Assembly: GCA_003707065.3 (NCBI GenBank)
Contig: PPXM03000002.1
Span: 310,001-374,000, forward strand
DNA: 64,000 nt
Reading direction: 5' to 3'
From: Trigonopsis variabilis
Taxonomy: Eukaryota > Ascomycota > Trigonopsidomycetes > Trigonopsidales > Trigonopsidaceae
The position numbers were made by a program, and so were the translations under genes. Positions 1 to 9,104 of the stretch are shown piece by piece; the first letter of the stretch is position 1; each line of letters starts with the position of its first letter. The notes beneath the pieces were generated by a model that was not told where the DNA came from, did no database searches, and worked only from the letters and a program-made list of their open reading frames with translations.

Positions 1-2741
1 GACCACCATCACCAAGTCCCACCGGGGAAATATTAAACTATATGTTAGAATTGGGGGTAAAACACTCAGGCAACATACTCAAATGTGTAGTTTGCAATAA
101 TCGTGGCTCCAGAACGGGCTGCAGCTGCCTTTGTGTAAATACCGACCGCCACCAATGCCGGGATCTGCAATAGACAGACCTGCAAGGCATATGCACTGCC
201 GATTTCCATGCTAAGTGCTATATTCCCTTGGAGCGCAAAGGAAATAGCATTGACAAACTCGGTAGTGTTTGGCACTAGGGCAAACAAGGTAATGCCAAGG
301 AACTTTTGGCTGATGGCAACGTTCCTCAACACCACATCCACCGTGTCGACGAGGATCTCTGCAATGACCGCGTAAAGGACAGTGGCACCTAAAAGAATGA
401 CAGCACTCTTATTTCGTGACCAGTTAGGAGCATCATGACCGCCTGCCTGCTCTTCTTCTTGCGCAGGTTGTTTCTTGACCGCAGGACCAGGTAAAGTCAT
501 GTTTGTAGGGGTAGCCGTATTGGATTGGACTGGGTGTAAAGGAGGAGTCCCCTTAATGTTATCTTTAGATAATGCAGTTGACCTGCGGGCGAGATTGGGG
601 GCTGAACTTCTCTGCAACGCAGTCGTAACCGCAGTACTGACCGCTTCCTGAAGAACTCTCTGCAATTGTTCATTTTGCTCTGGCGAGAATGACGGTAAGC
701 TGATGTTACTAATATTGGATGATCCATCCTTTTTATTAAAAGAATCCTGACGGACTATCGAAGCACGTTTAGCTAGCACGTTGCGCAAGTTTGCGGTTGA
801 TGAAGATGAAGCCGGCTTTATCTGGCGTATTGGCGGCCGTCTTTGATCACCATCCTCATTTGAGACATCCGGTCGATTGCGACCGTCCTCTGGCTGCGAA
901 GGGTTGGCCAGAGTATTCACTACACGTTCCATTCGGTCCATCCGCTCATTCCTCTCAGCCCGGTCATTCCTTTCATTCCTTTCCATTCTTTCAATACGTT
1001 CGACTCTCTCACTCTTCTCCCAGATAATGGCAGCATGGGTTCGGAGAGAAAACCACATACCGATGAAGTAACAGATGAACAGGGAACCTGCACAAATGTA
1101 GCTGAACGGCTTGATGGCCGAGTGGTAGAGGTACTGATCTTCGCCACTAGGTTGATAGAAATGGCATCGTTTACAATCGTAGCCATCAGCAAGGGTACTG
1201 CATGGCTGGCATTTGACCTCATATGTGCCATAGATCTGAGTAAATAGACTAGGAGCAAACGCGGCCAACACAGCAAAGAGCAACATGGTCGAGCTAACAC
1301 CGGCAGACTTGGGATTGTACCGCTGCAGTTTTCGTCGAAAGGCTCCCGCAACCATCGAAAGACCCGGCATGACCAGGATACCGGTGAGAATGGATCCAAC
1401 CACTGAGCCCTCAACTAGCGGGGATTTACCCTGCATTAAGGCAACCGAGTACAAAAAGACCTCCACGACAGTTGCAAAGAAAGCGTTGATCGTGGCGCCC
1501 ATTCCCATCGACGACTGAGCCGAAATCGAGGCGACTGCTTGGCCAATGAAGTAGGCCAGAGGAATAACGGAAAGGAGTGATAGCACAAAGATAAAAGTGT
1601 CTTGGGTGAAGAAGAATGCCAGACCCAGAGTTTCCTTGAGTAAAAAGAAGTCAACGATGACAAAGATCACCACGGCCATCAGGTTGATAAAGAAGATATT
1701 AGTACCTTCGATGGTGTACTTGTAGTAGTTCCACCCAACGGCTCTATAAGTACAAACCAAGATCGTGGAGTCGCGATCAGTGGGACGGGAAGAAAACTCA
1801 TAGTGAAAGATCATGGCCAAAGGATGGGCCCGCAAGTGGGTCAATAAGATACCTAGAAGTTTTCCCATAGGGATTGTAAAGACTCCCAGCCAACAGATAA
1901 GGCTAACCATCGAAAGAATAGGATAAATCAAGCTATAAAAGAGAATGTAAAACAGAATACGACCCGAGGACCATTCGCCTCTTCCAAAGTATCGTTTCTT
2001 TCGTCTCGCGCCATCGTTAAGTAGTGGTTCACTTTCAGGAGGAAGGTCTCGATCACTAGAAGATGAGCCAGGATCACTTGGCCCGAAAAATAATCGCCCC
2101 GGCTCCAGGTCGCTAGTTCTCCATTGAATATACTCTCCAAAGGTACGGCCAACTCCTGCATCTTCGTCGATATAGTTTTCATCTTTGAGCAGCTCGACAA
2201 AAGATCCAAACGGGAAACAGAGATAGAGTCCCAAGTACCAAAGGCGACGGCCATATTCACGACAAGACCTTGTGCAGCCAGCAATGGAAACCAAAGCGCA
2301 AAGACCGCAAACCAAGAATAACCAGATCCCAAAGATCAACGTCCATAATAAATTCCCAGCCCAAAGCCCGTATCCTACCCGTTTACCAGGAGTGGAGTGG
2401 ATGTCGCCATCAGCAATCCGCTGAACGCTTCGAATCTTCTTATACAAGGCCGGTTTCCAGATCCTGATACCAAACGGGTGAACTTCATTTATCGCATCCT
2501 GTCGTTCCCGCAACGTAATCGACTCTCCACCTTCAGAGGGCTCGTATTCATCATGCATTTCCTCCAATATCTCATCCTCGTGTCTTTCATCGTCATCCAA
2601 ATCCCCTTCTTCATCGGCTCGATCAATCTGCTGCCTCAATCCATCTTCTTCTTCGTCGTCGCTGTCTGTCCCATCCAGCCCATGTCGCTCCACATCCTTT
2701 GAACCGCTCGGCCGACCTTCATGTGACCGTGTCGTCTCCAT
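1..2741 (-). CDS. VNX1: Vacuolar cation/H+ exchanger, Vnx1 type (partial, C-terminus off the left edge)
   Basis: Membrane antiporter of the Ca2+/cation exchanger (CaCA) superfamily, closest to yeast Vnx1, which swaps Na+/K+ for H+ at the vacuole. The protein has an acidic N-terminus, then the family block HPFGIRIW at about residue 89, and many hydrophobic helices. The first exchanger repeat is GATINAFFATVVE near residue 413 and the second LVPNTTEFVNAIS near 826. A lumenal-looking stretch at about 510-525 carries four cysteines. A charged ER/NER repeat lies at about 575-610. The frame runs from the ATG at 2741 to 79, then a 41-nt intron (38-78, GTATGT...CTAAC...TAG), and resumes at 37 reading DLIFPRWDLV, the conserved family end. 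The stop seen at 66-68 lies inside that intron. It diverges from the GGPP synthase gene across about 180 bp. Confidence 0.9.
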
Positions 2742-2920
2742 CTTTTAATAAAAACAAAGAAAAAAGCCCAGTATCCTATTCGTTTCTTCCCCTAGCAGTT
2801 CTAAAACCTTTTATGGGCAACTCGATAGCGTCGTACAGTTGACAGAGAACAATCCAGCCCACTCCCAGCCTCTCCACCTTGTCACAACGTTTCACTTTGT
2901 CGACGCACAGCGGTTCTACG

Positions 2921-4143
2921 ATGGATGAGAATAGTCTTGGTCATGTAAGTAGTAACGAGTGTTGATGCGTTCTGTATATCGAATAAATTGCCTTCTCCAG
3001 AGTTCCACATGTGTCCTTTTTAATGACGCTTGAGGTCCTGTGTCTCGGTTTCATTACCCACGTGGTCCCCTTATACCTGTAATAGATGATCTGGCTTATA
3101 TAAAAGTCAACTGATGAGGGACGGATAGAGCGTCACAATTAGATCTGGTCACTAATGGCTAACGTCCCTTTAGATCCTTGCTGGCCCTTATGATTATCTT
3201 GCTGCTCATCCTGGCAAGGATGTCCGTCGACATTTGATTATGGCCTTCAATCTCTGGCTCCAGGTCGAAGAATCCAAGCTCGAAATCATCAGCGATGTGA
3301 TCTCAATGCTTCACAATGCTTCTCTATTGTTGGTCTATTGATTCGGTATCGACTGACCTGCTAGAATTGATGACATTGAAGACTCGGCGACTCTTCGTCG
3401 CGGCATTCCCGTGGCCCATTCTGTGTTTGGAGTAGCCCAGACAATCAACTCGGCCAACTACATGTACTTTGTTGCGCTGAAGAAGCTTAGCGGCCTAGGC
3501 CCGGAAGCAATCTCCATATTCACTGGTACATTACATCCTCGAGGCTCGTCTAACGTAATAGAAGAAATGCTTTCTTTGCATCAAGGCCAAGGCCTCGACG
3601 TCTACTGGAGAGACATCCTAGCCTGCCCAAGCCTAGAGCAGTACGAAGACATGGTTCTCAAAAGTGCGTGGTTGGTGTCGACAAACCTTACTGACGACAG
3701 AAACTGGAGGTCTGTTTCGGCTGGCTGTAAGACTGATGCAATCGCAGTCGTCTTCATCCACAGACTACGTCCCTATTGCCAACCTCATTGGTCTCATCTT
3801 CCAGATCCGAGACGACTATTCCAATCTCCAGTCGAACGATTACACCTCCAACAAGGGATTTTGCGAAGACCTCACTGAAGGCAAGTTCTCTTTTCCCATC
3901 ATCCACGCCATCTCGGTCGCTCCTGAAAACCACGAATTGAAAAATATCCTGAGACAACATACCACCGACATCTCACTAAAACAATACGCCCTCAATTATA
4001 TGGAGAGGGTTGGAAGCTTCCAGTACACCCGCAGTCATCTCGCTGAACTCTTTGCAGAGCTTGACCTGCTAATGGCGGACTTCGATCCCAACCCTCTTCT
4101 CCAGCCGGTCATTAAGGATCTGAAAAAAGGCATCATTGAATAA
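2921..4143 (+). CDS. Geranylgeranyl diphosphate synthase
   Basis: Makes the C20 prenyl donor GGPP from FPP and IPP, used for Rab/Rho prenylation and other isoprenoids. Five exons: 2921-2944, 3174-3328, 3365-3525, 3562-3663 and 3701-4143, giving 294 aa. Exon 1 encodes only MDENSLGH. The first Asp-rich motif, DDIED (about residue 62), is split by the intron that ends at 3364. The second is DDYSN (about residue 185). [25 protein letters not shown] and [13 protein letters not shown] match human GGPS1 in order. Three introns are 36-37 nt, but intron 1 is 229 nt and holds a TATATAAAA near 3097. Plant- and animal-type short GGPPS and yeast Bts1 have the same length. No other terpene genes adjoin it, so I read it as the housekeeping enzyme. 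Confidence 0.93.
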
Positions 4144-4231
4144 CTTCTGGCTACAGTAATAGGACGGGACTTTCATTGTACAATAGCATACTTACATGGA
4201 CCTGGGACTCCACCACCACACGTAGCCCTTC

Positions 4232-5500
4232 TTACTTGAAGAGTTTGGTCAATGAAATTTGGCCTTCGTCATTCTTGGACAAGACCTTGGCCACCGCCAG
4301 CTCGAAATCCTCCTGGGTCACATGGATTCGTCGCTCACGTAGAGCGTACATTCCGGCTTCAGTGCAAACGCCTTTCACCTCGGCACCCGAGCATCCGGTC
4401 ATTCTCTCGGCTATCTTTCGTAGGTTTATACCCCTGGTAAGGTTCATCGATCGGGAGTGGATGCGGAGGATGTCTACTCTTGCTTCGACGGTTGGAGGAG
4501 GAAATTCGATCTTTCGGTCGATACGCCCAGGACGAAGTAAAGCCGGGTCCAAGATATCCAACCGATTGGTTGCCATAATGATTTTGATATTCTTCGAAGG
4601 TTCGAATCCGTCCAATTGGTTCAACAGCTCCAACATGGTTCTTTGAACTTCCGAGTCGCCTCCTCCACTCGATTCCACTCGACTCGAACCAATCGAATCG
4701 ATCTCATCCATGAAAATGATACTAGGGGCATGTTCACGGGCCATGACGAATAGCTCTCGAACCATCCTACTGCCTTCACCGATATATTTCTGAACGAGCT
4801 CCGATCCACTGACTCTAATAAATCGGCACTCGGTATGATGAGCCACTGCTCGGGCTAATAATGTCTTGCCAGTACCGGGAGGGCCGTAAAGAAGAACACC
4901 CTTTGGCTGAGAAATACCTAAAGACTCAAATAGCTCTGGATGCTTGACCGGTAATTCAATGACTTCCTTGATCTCCTTGATTTGTTTATCTAGACCTCCC
5001 ACCATTTCATATGTACTGTCAGGGACCTTTTCCACCATCATCAACGAAACTAGAGGATCGACCTTGTTGGGGAGAATCTGATAGAGCTGATATGTATCTG
5101 ACCTTAAGCAGACACGTAAACTAGGAGTGACTTTCTTTATATCAATATCCGGAGCTATATTGACCACATATTTGCCTTCCGGATGGACTTTAACCAAAAC
5201 CTTTGTCTTGCCCATAGGCTTGACTACCTCTCCGACATATGCGCCCGGTTCCTGGAGAACTTGAAGCTCCTCTCTTAATAATCGCACTAAAGAAATCAGT
5301 AAATCGATTTAATTAGTTCTGTACCTTTTGTATTCAATGCATTCCGTTGCGCTTCCAGCCGCCGAAGGTTCTGGGTTTTCTCGTTGATTCGAAGCTCGGT
5401 GTCTTCGATCTTTTTCTGATAGTACTATAAATTAGTAAACTTCCAGACAGCTACCACTTACTGCTTTGATTCCACTTTCTCGTGAGATTTCAACCGACAT
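4232..5500 (-). CDS. RPT6: 26S proteasome regulatory ATPase Rpt6
   Basis: AAA ATPase of the proteasome base that unfolds substrates. Three exons on the minus strand: 5462-5500, 5325-5424 and 4232-5286, giving 397 aa. They are joined by introns of 37 and 38 nt. The spliced N-terminus ([16 protein letters not shown] then a coiled coil ending [11 protein letters not shown]) matches Rpt6/PSMC5. Walker A is GPPGTGKT near residue 182, Walker B is IIFMDEID near 240, and the second region of homology is present. The C-terminus LTKLFK is close to the LWK/FK ends of this subunit. The 3' end converges on the GGPPS gene with 88 bp between stops. Assignment to Rpt6 and not another Rpt rests on the N-terminal coiled coil and [11 protein letters not shown]. 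Confidence 0.95.
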
Positions 5501-5800
5501 CTGTGGCGTTGTCGTGTAAGTGTATCTTGGAGTGTGCGACCAAATGGGTCGTTCATTGTAACGGTTCACTCTGCCGTTACGAATCAATCATAACGATTCC
5601 ACCTGCCTCGCCAGCCTTCAAGCATGGTACTACGGTTGACGATCAGGCCATTCGTCAGAGGTCAGACCAGATACGAAGCATTGAATGATTTGAATGTCGA
5701 TAAGGATACGAAGGTTACAGGTAGTTCCGCCAGTGCGTCACGAGCATCACGACCTCAAACCCAAGCATAATAGACGGTCCCTTTTACGGAGAATAGGCAT
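5501..5800. other. Intergenic region holding one copy of an inverted repeat
   Basis: Lies between the RPT6 start and the hydrolase stop. It contains a short hairpin, GTAACGG/CCGTTAC at 5558-5580, and the left copy of the 93-bp repeat. No coding frame is supported. Confidence 0.6.
5576..5668 (+). repeat. Left copy of a ~93-bp inverted repeat
   Basis: About 90% identical by eye to the reverse complement of 7206-7297. The shared core includes CCACCTGCCTCGCCAGCC and TACTACGGTTGA, and both copies end CAGAGGTCAGACC. Four of the differences in the outer 25 bases are transitions. The two copies face each other around the hydrolase gene. No target-site duplication is visible beside it. Confidence 0.85.
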
Positions 5801-6706
5801 TCAACAATCGAAATGTGGGGGTGCAAAGAAGTTTATAAGCACTTCTGCTACCCGCTGTGGTTGTTCAAGTGCCATGCTATGTCCACAGTGTTCAAGTTCG
5901 ACAAAGCGTATGTCCGCTGCAACATTTTCCATCTGCCGCAGTGGTTCATCACCCATGAAATAAGAGCTGCTGAGTGCTAGAACCGGAATGGTCAGCTTAT
6001 CTTTTGACCACCCAAGAACAAGTTCCTGGTTTACGAAATGGGCTCGATAGACCTCGAAAATACCGTGTAAACCGCCAGGGCCAGATGCGGAACGGATCCA
6101 GTCAGCGGCAGCAGCATTCGATATAGCTGATGGATCATAAGTTTCGTTCTTCATCCAACTTGTCCAGAAAATTTCCTCTTTCCCATGAATGAGCATTTCG
6201 GGGATTTCCCGGAGAAAGAAGAACGCAACATGCCAACTCCAATGAACCGATTCCACATTTTCCTTATTAAGAAAGGACCACTTTTCTATCCCAAAGCCTG
6301 GAAGAAGCATCTCGCCATAAGACAGCTTTTTAACACGCTGCCTGTTTGTTGCCGCAACTGCATAGGCAAAGGCAGCTCCCCAGTCTTCCCCTGCAACAAA
6401 GAATGTGTCGTAGCCTAGAAAAGTCATGAGTTCCGCAAGATCAGTTGCCACGGTCGCCATATCATAACCGCCAGCTGGCTTCTCCGAGTCACCGAACCCT
6501 CGGATATCCGGTGCTATAAGCGTAAAGTGGGATGTTAGAAGCGGAAAGATGCGGTGCCAATAAGTGGATGTTTTTGGCACACCGTGGAGCAGTAAAAGTG
6601 GCGCACCTTTTCCTGCGGTCAGATAGTGGAGTCGGACATCATTAACCTTGGCTTTGCCATGACGGACGGGCGCGCCCTGATGATCGAAAACTTGTAAACA
6701 GGACAT
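5801..6706 (-). CDS. Alpha/beta-fold hydrolase, epoxide hydrolase/haloacid dehalogenase type
   Basis: Predicted alpha/beta hydrolase using an aspartate nucleophile, as in epoxide hydrolases and fluoroacetate dehalogenases. The substrate cannot be read from sequence. Visible motifs are the oxyanion-loop HGVP near residue 41, the nucleophile elbow GEDWGAAFAYA with Asp near 106, DIRGFGDS, and the C-terminal catalytic His in EHCGHSMALEQP near 271. The first in-frame ATG is at 6706 (MSCLQVFD), giving 301 aa, the usual size. The frame stays open upstream to 6817, but only through a GTG. There are no introns. The gene sits between inverted repeat copies at 5576-5668 and 7206-7297, so it may be cargo of, or bracketed by, a dispersed repeat. 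Confidence 0.82.
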   Translation of the reverse strand: MSCLQVFDHQGAPVRHGKAKVNDVRLHYLTAGKGAPLLLLHGVPKTSTYWHRIFPLLTSHFTLIAPDIRGFGDSEKPAGGYDMATVATDLAELMTFLGYDTFFVAGEDWGAAFAYAVAATNRQRVKKLSYGEMLLPGFGIEKWSFLNKENVESVHWSWHVAFFFLREIPEMLIHGKEEIFWTSWMKNETYDPSAISNAAAADWIRSASGPGGLHGIFEVYRAHFVNQELVLGWSKDKLTIPVLALSSSYFMGDEPLRQMENVAADIRFVELEHCGHSMALEQPQRVAEVLINFFAPPHFDC

Positions 6707-7509
6707 GATTCTTCTTCTCTCAACTTCTGTGGAGGAGCCGTTGCCTTCGTCCTCTGCCGCCGGATCTATGGCTGATTTGGTTGAATGATGAGTTGTTCGT
6801 GACGATGAGTTCCCCACCCCATATGACGTATCATTTGGGAGGTTTGACCTGAGAGGTTGTGAACTACATAAGGGCCGCCCGCTTGTGCTCTACCGCAATC
6901 GCGCTTGGTGAAATGATTGTCGGAACCACTTAGAGATCTGTTTCGTCTGAGCAACCGCGTGCTTGATCCTCACGCATACGTTTCGCTCAGCTTTGTGTTC
7001 CAACTCGCAATCCCTCTGAAACTACAGAAGAACCATTTCAAAATATGAGCGTATTCCCTACAGAAATCAGTGGTTGCTACCAGCGAGTGTAATCACCAAA
7101 AGAAGCTTGTCTGTAATGCTCTAAGTACATGCTTATATAAACTCAATAATGGATCAGGTCGTAATCAAAGTAGTCCGACTAATGGTCTGAAATGATCTGA
7201 TTAAGGGTCTGACCTCTGAAGAATGGCCCGATCCTCAACCGTAGTACATCCTTGAAGGCTGGCGAGGCAGGTGGAGTCGTTACAACTGATTCGTAACATC
7301 CTCTCCCCCTTGGTGGAAGGTTGCCAGTAGTGCTTCCTTTTGTTCGGGCGGTAATCTTCCTGGGACGCCTGCGGCCATCCACACCAGATCTCGTGCCCTA
7401 CAAAGCTTCCACATGTAACACATACGCTCGAAGATGAAGATGGACGGTGACGACCTGCCCCTCTTTTCTTTTCATTTCAAGTATCCAACCAACTCCAGTT
7501 TATTATATA
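6707..7509. other. Intergenic region, 800 bp
   Basis: Upstream of the hydrolase and downstream of the PLP-homeostasis gene. It holds the right copy of the inverted repeat (7206-7297) and a TATATAA-like stretch near 7134. I see no gene. Confidence 0.5.
7206..7297 (-). repeat. Right copy of the ~93-bp inverted repeat
   Basis: Partner of 5576-5668 in the opposite orientation, with the GTTACGAATCA end outermost in both. One single-base gap and about eight mismatches separate the copies. The outer distance between the ends is about 1.7 kb. Confidence 0.85.
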
Positions 7510-8289
7510 TCAACTAACAACAAATTGATCTTTCGGAGGCCTCGATCCAAAAATGGTGCTTCCCACCCGGACGTTTGAAGAACCTTGTTGAATGGCGTCC
7601 TCAAAGTCTTCGCTCATTCCCATGCTAAGTTCTAAATCTTCAATGGAGAGGCCCAGTCTAGTAGAGACATCCTTTCTACATTGAGAGAGACAGGAAAAGT
7701 CGGGATTAGTTTCTCCCTCGGCTGCCTGCTTGGATCGTGCAATCGAGCCAATAGTCATCAAGCCCTGAAGATGTAACCGGGGGCACTCTTTGGTGATATA
7801 CTCGGCCAAGGCAAAAACATCTTGGGGTTCCACCCCCGACTTTTGTTCCTCTCCACTTGTATTGACTTGGATAAAGACTCGTAAAGGAGGAGCCGACGCA
7901 GAGCGGTGCTGATTCAATAATCTTGCAGCTTTGACCGAGTTGACAGTTTCAACAGCCCAGAGATTAGGAATGCTAGCAAGATCCTTACATTTATTGCTCT
8001 GAAGCCCACCAATAAAATGCCAGTTGATGTCCGTTGGCAATAGCTTGGCTTTGGCTTCTAATTCTTGGACATAATTCTCTCCAAAATGGCGCACTCCAAT
8101 ATCATATAAAGATTGAATATCGGATGAAGGCTTGAGTTTTGAGACGGCCACCAATCGTATAGGCCTGCCCCCTGCAGCTTGCTCAACCTTCTTTAAAACA
8201 TCCTTGTAGTTCTCGACCAATTCTTGCGCTCGACTGGACATTGTTGAATATGAGTGGAATAATAAACGTCTGGACCGGCCCAATATCAT
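7510..8289 (-). CDS. Pyridoxal phosphate homeostasis protein (YggS/PLPBP family)
   Basis: Single-domain type III-fold PLP carrier that buffers free pyridoxal phosphate; yeast YBL036C and human PLPBP are relatives. The PLP lysine is K51 in VAVSKLK. Other family blocks are FGENYVQE, WHFIGGLQSNK, FIQVNTSGEEQKSG, GLMTIG, LSMGMSEDFEDAI and VRVGSTIFGSR. The protein is 259 aa and intronless. The first ATG (8289) adds MILGRSRRLLFHSYS before a second ATG at about 8241 (MSSR). That arginine-rich leader looks like a mitochondrial presequence, so leaky scanning could give mitochondrial and cytosolic forms. This dual targeting is inference. Confidence 0.94.
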   Translation of the reverse strand: MILGRSRRLLFHSYSTMSSRAQELVENYKDVLKKVEQAAGGRPIRLVAVSKLKPSSDIQSLYDIGVRHFGENYVQELEAKAKLLPTDINWHFIGGLQSNKCKDLASIPNLWAVETVNSVKAARLLNQHRSASAPPLRVFIQVNTSGEEQKSGVEPQDVFALAEYITKECPRLHLQGLMTIGSIARSKQAAEGETNPDFSCLSQCRKDVSTRLGLSIEDLELSMGMSEDFEDAIQQGSSNVRVGSTIFGSRPPKDQFVVS

Positions 8290-9104
8290 AAAATTTCGAG
8301 CCAGAGACTCTTCACCTAAACTGCTTCCAGGACCCTTGCCTAGAAAATGTTAGCTAGGAAAGATTTTCTACCCGAATTATGTCTCTTTATTTGTCTCAGA
8401 AGTTTAATTTGCTCTAAAGACTTTTGAATCATTGTTTGTCATGATTAGCATGGAATCTTTGTTTTTCATCATTATTTTTACGACATTGAGATCATATTTC
8501 CAATAAAACAATATTATATTTACCTTTCTAATTTACTATTGAGTTAGTTATGTCTGATTTCCATAAAGAAAAAAATAACAGCCAAAGATAATGGTCTCTT
8601 TCTCAGCCCATGCATGTCTTGAGTTTGGAATTAAGGTCGAATCCTCACGAAATATAGGACTGGGGCGACAGATTTTCATCATCAAAAGTATTCAAACCAT
8701 CATATAAAAGGCTGTTCTTCTTTCTAGAAGAGAAAGATCCTTACCTTGAGAGTCTTGAGTGAGGAAGAAATTTTCTTCTTTGGCTGCTTTTATGGTTACG
8801 ACGGTAGGGTAACCTACGAACCGCGACCAGAGACCCAGCTCAGGCCATGAGATTCAATGTAGTTTCTGGTCTTTTCCACGTTGTCATGGCTCAATTAGAT
8901 AATATTACCTTTTTTGAAGCGTACCTAATAGCCTTAGTAGAAAACGTTCGAAGACGAGCAAATATGTTTCCAATCTGGCCAAAAAGCGAACTTGAAAGGC
9001 TAATCTCGGCGCCTCTGCTTGCTGCTAATATTTAATATTGACGTACTTTCGGGCCAGAGGTTAACCTAGAGAAACCTCCAGTTACGAGAGGACAGAGCTT
9101 ATGG
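8290..9104. other. AT-rich intergenic region
   Basis: Divergent spacer between the PLP-homeostasis gene and the anoctamin gene. It is AT-rich at about 8450-8600 and has a small GTAGG/CCTAC inverted repeat near 8802. A GGTCGAATCC near 8637 resembles a tRNA B box, but no cloverleaf forms around it. No gene supported. Confidence 0.45.

Noticed and set aside
6707-6817. N-terminal extension of the hydrolase reading GNSSSR, which would look like a myristoylation site
   Set aside because: The extension begins with GTG, not ATG, so the glycine would not follow an initiator Met. The first true in-frame ATG is at 6706.
2921-8289. Terpenoid gene-cluster idea around the GGPP synthase
   Set aside because: Neighbours are an ion exchanger, a proteasome subunit, a generic hydrolase and a PLP protein; no cyclase, P450 or transporter.
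8600-8680. tRNA-like B-box GGTCGAATCC
   Set aside because: No A box at the right distance and no acceptor or anticodon stems can be drawn.
8847-9035. 62-codon + strand frame before the anoctamin gene
   Set aside because: No family resemblance, and it lies in an AT-rich divergent spacer; likely chance.
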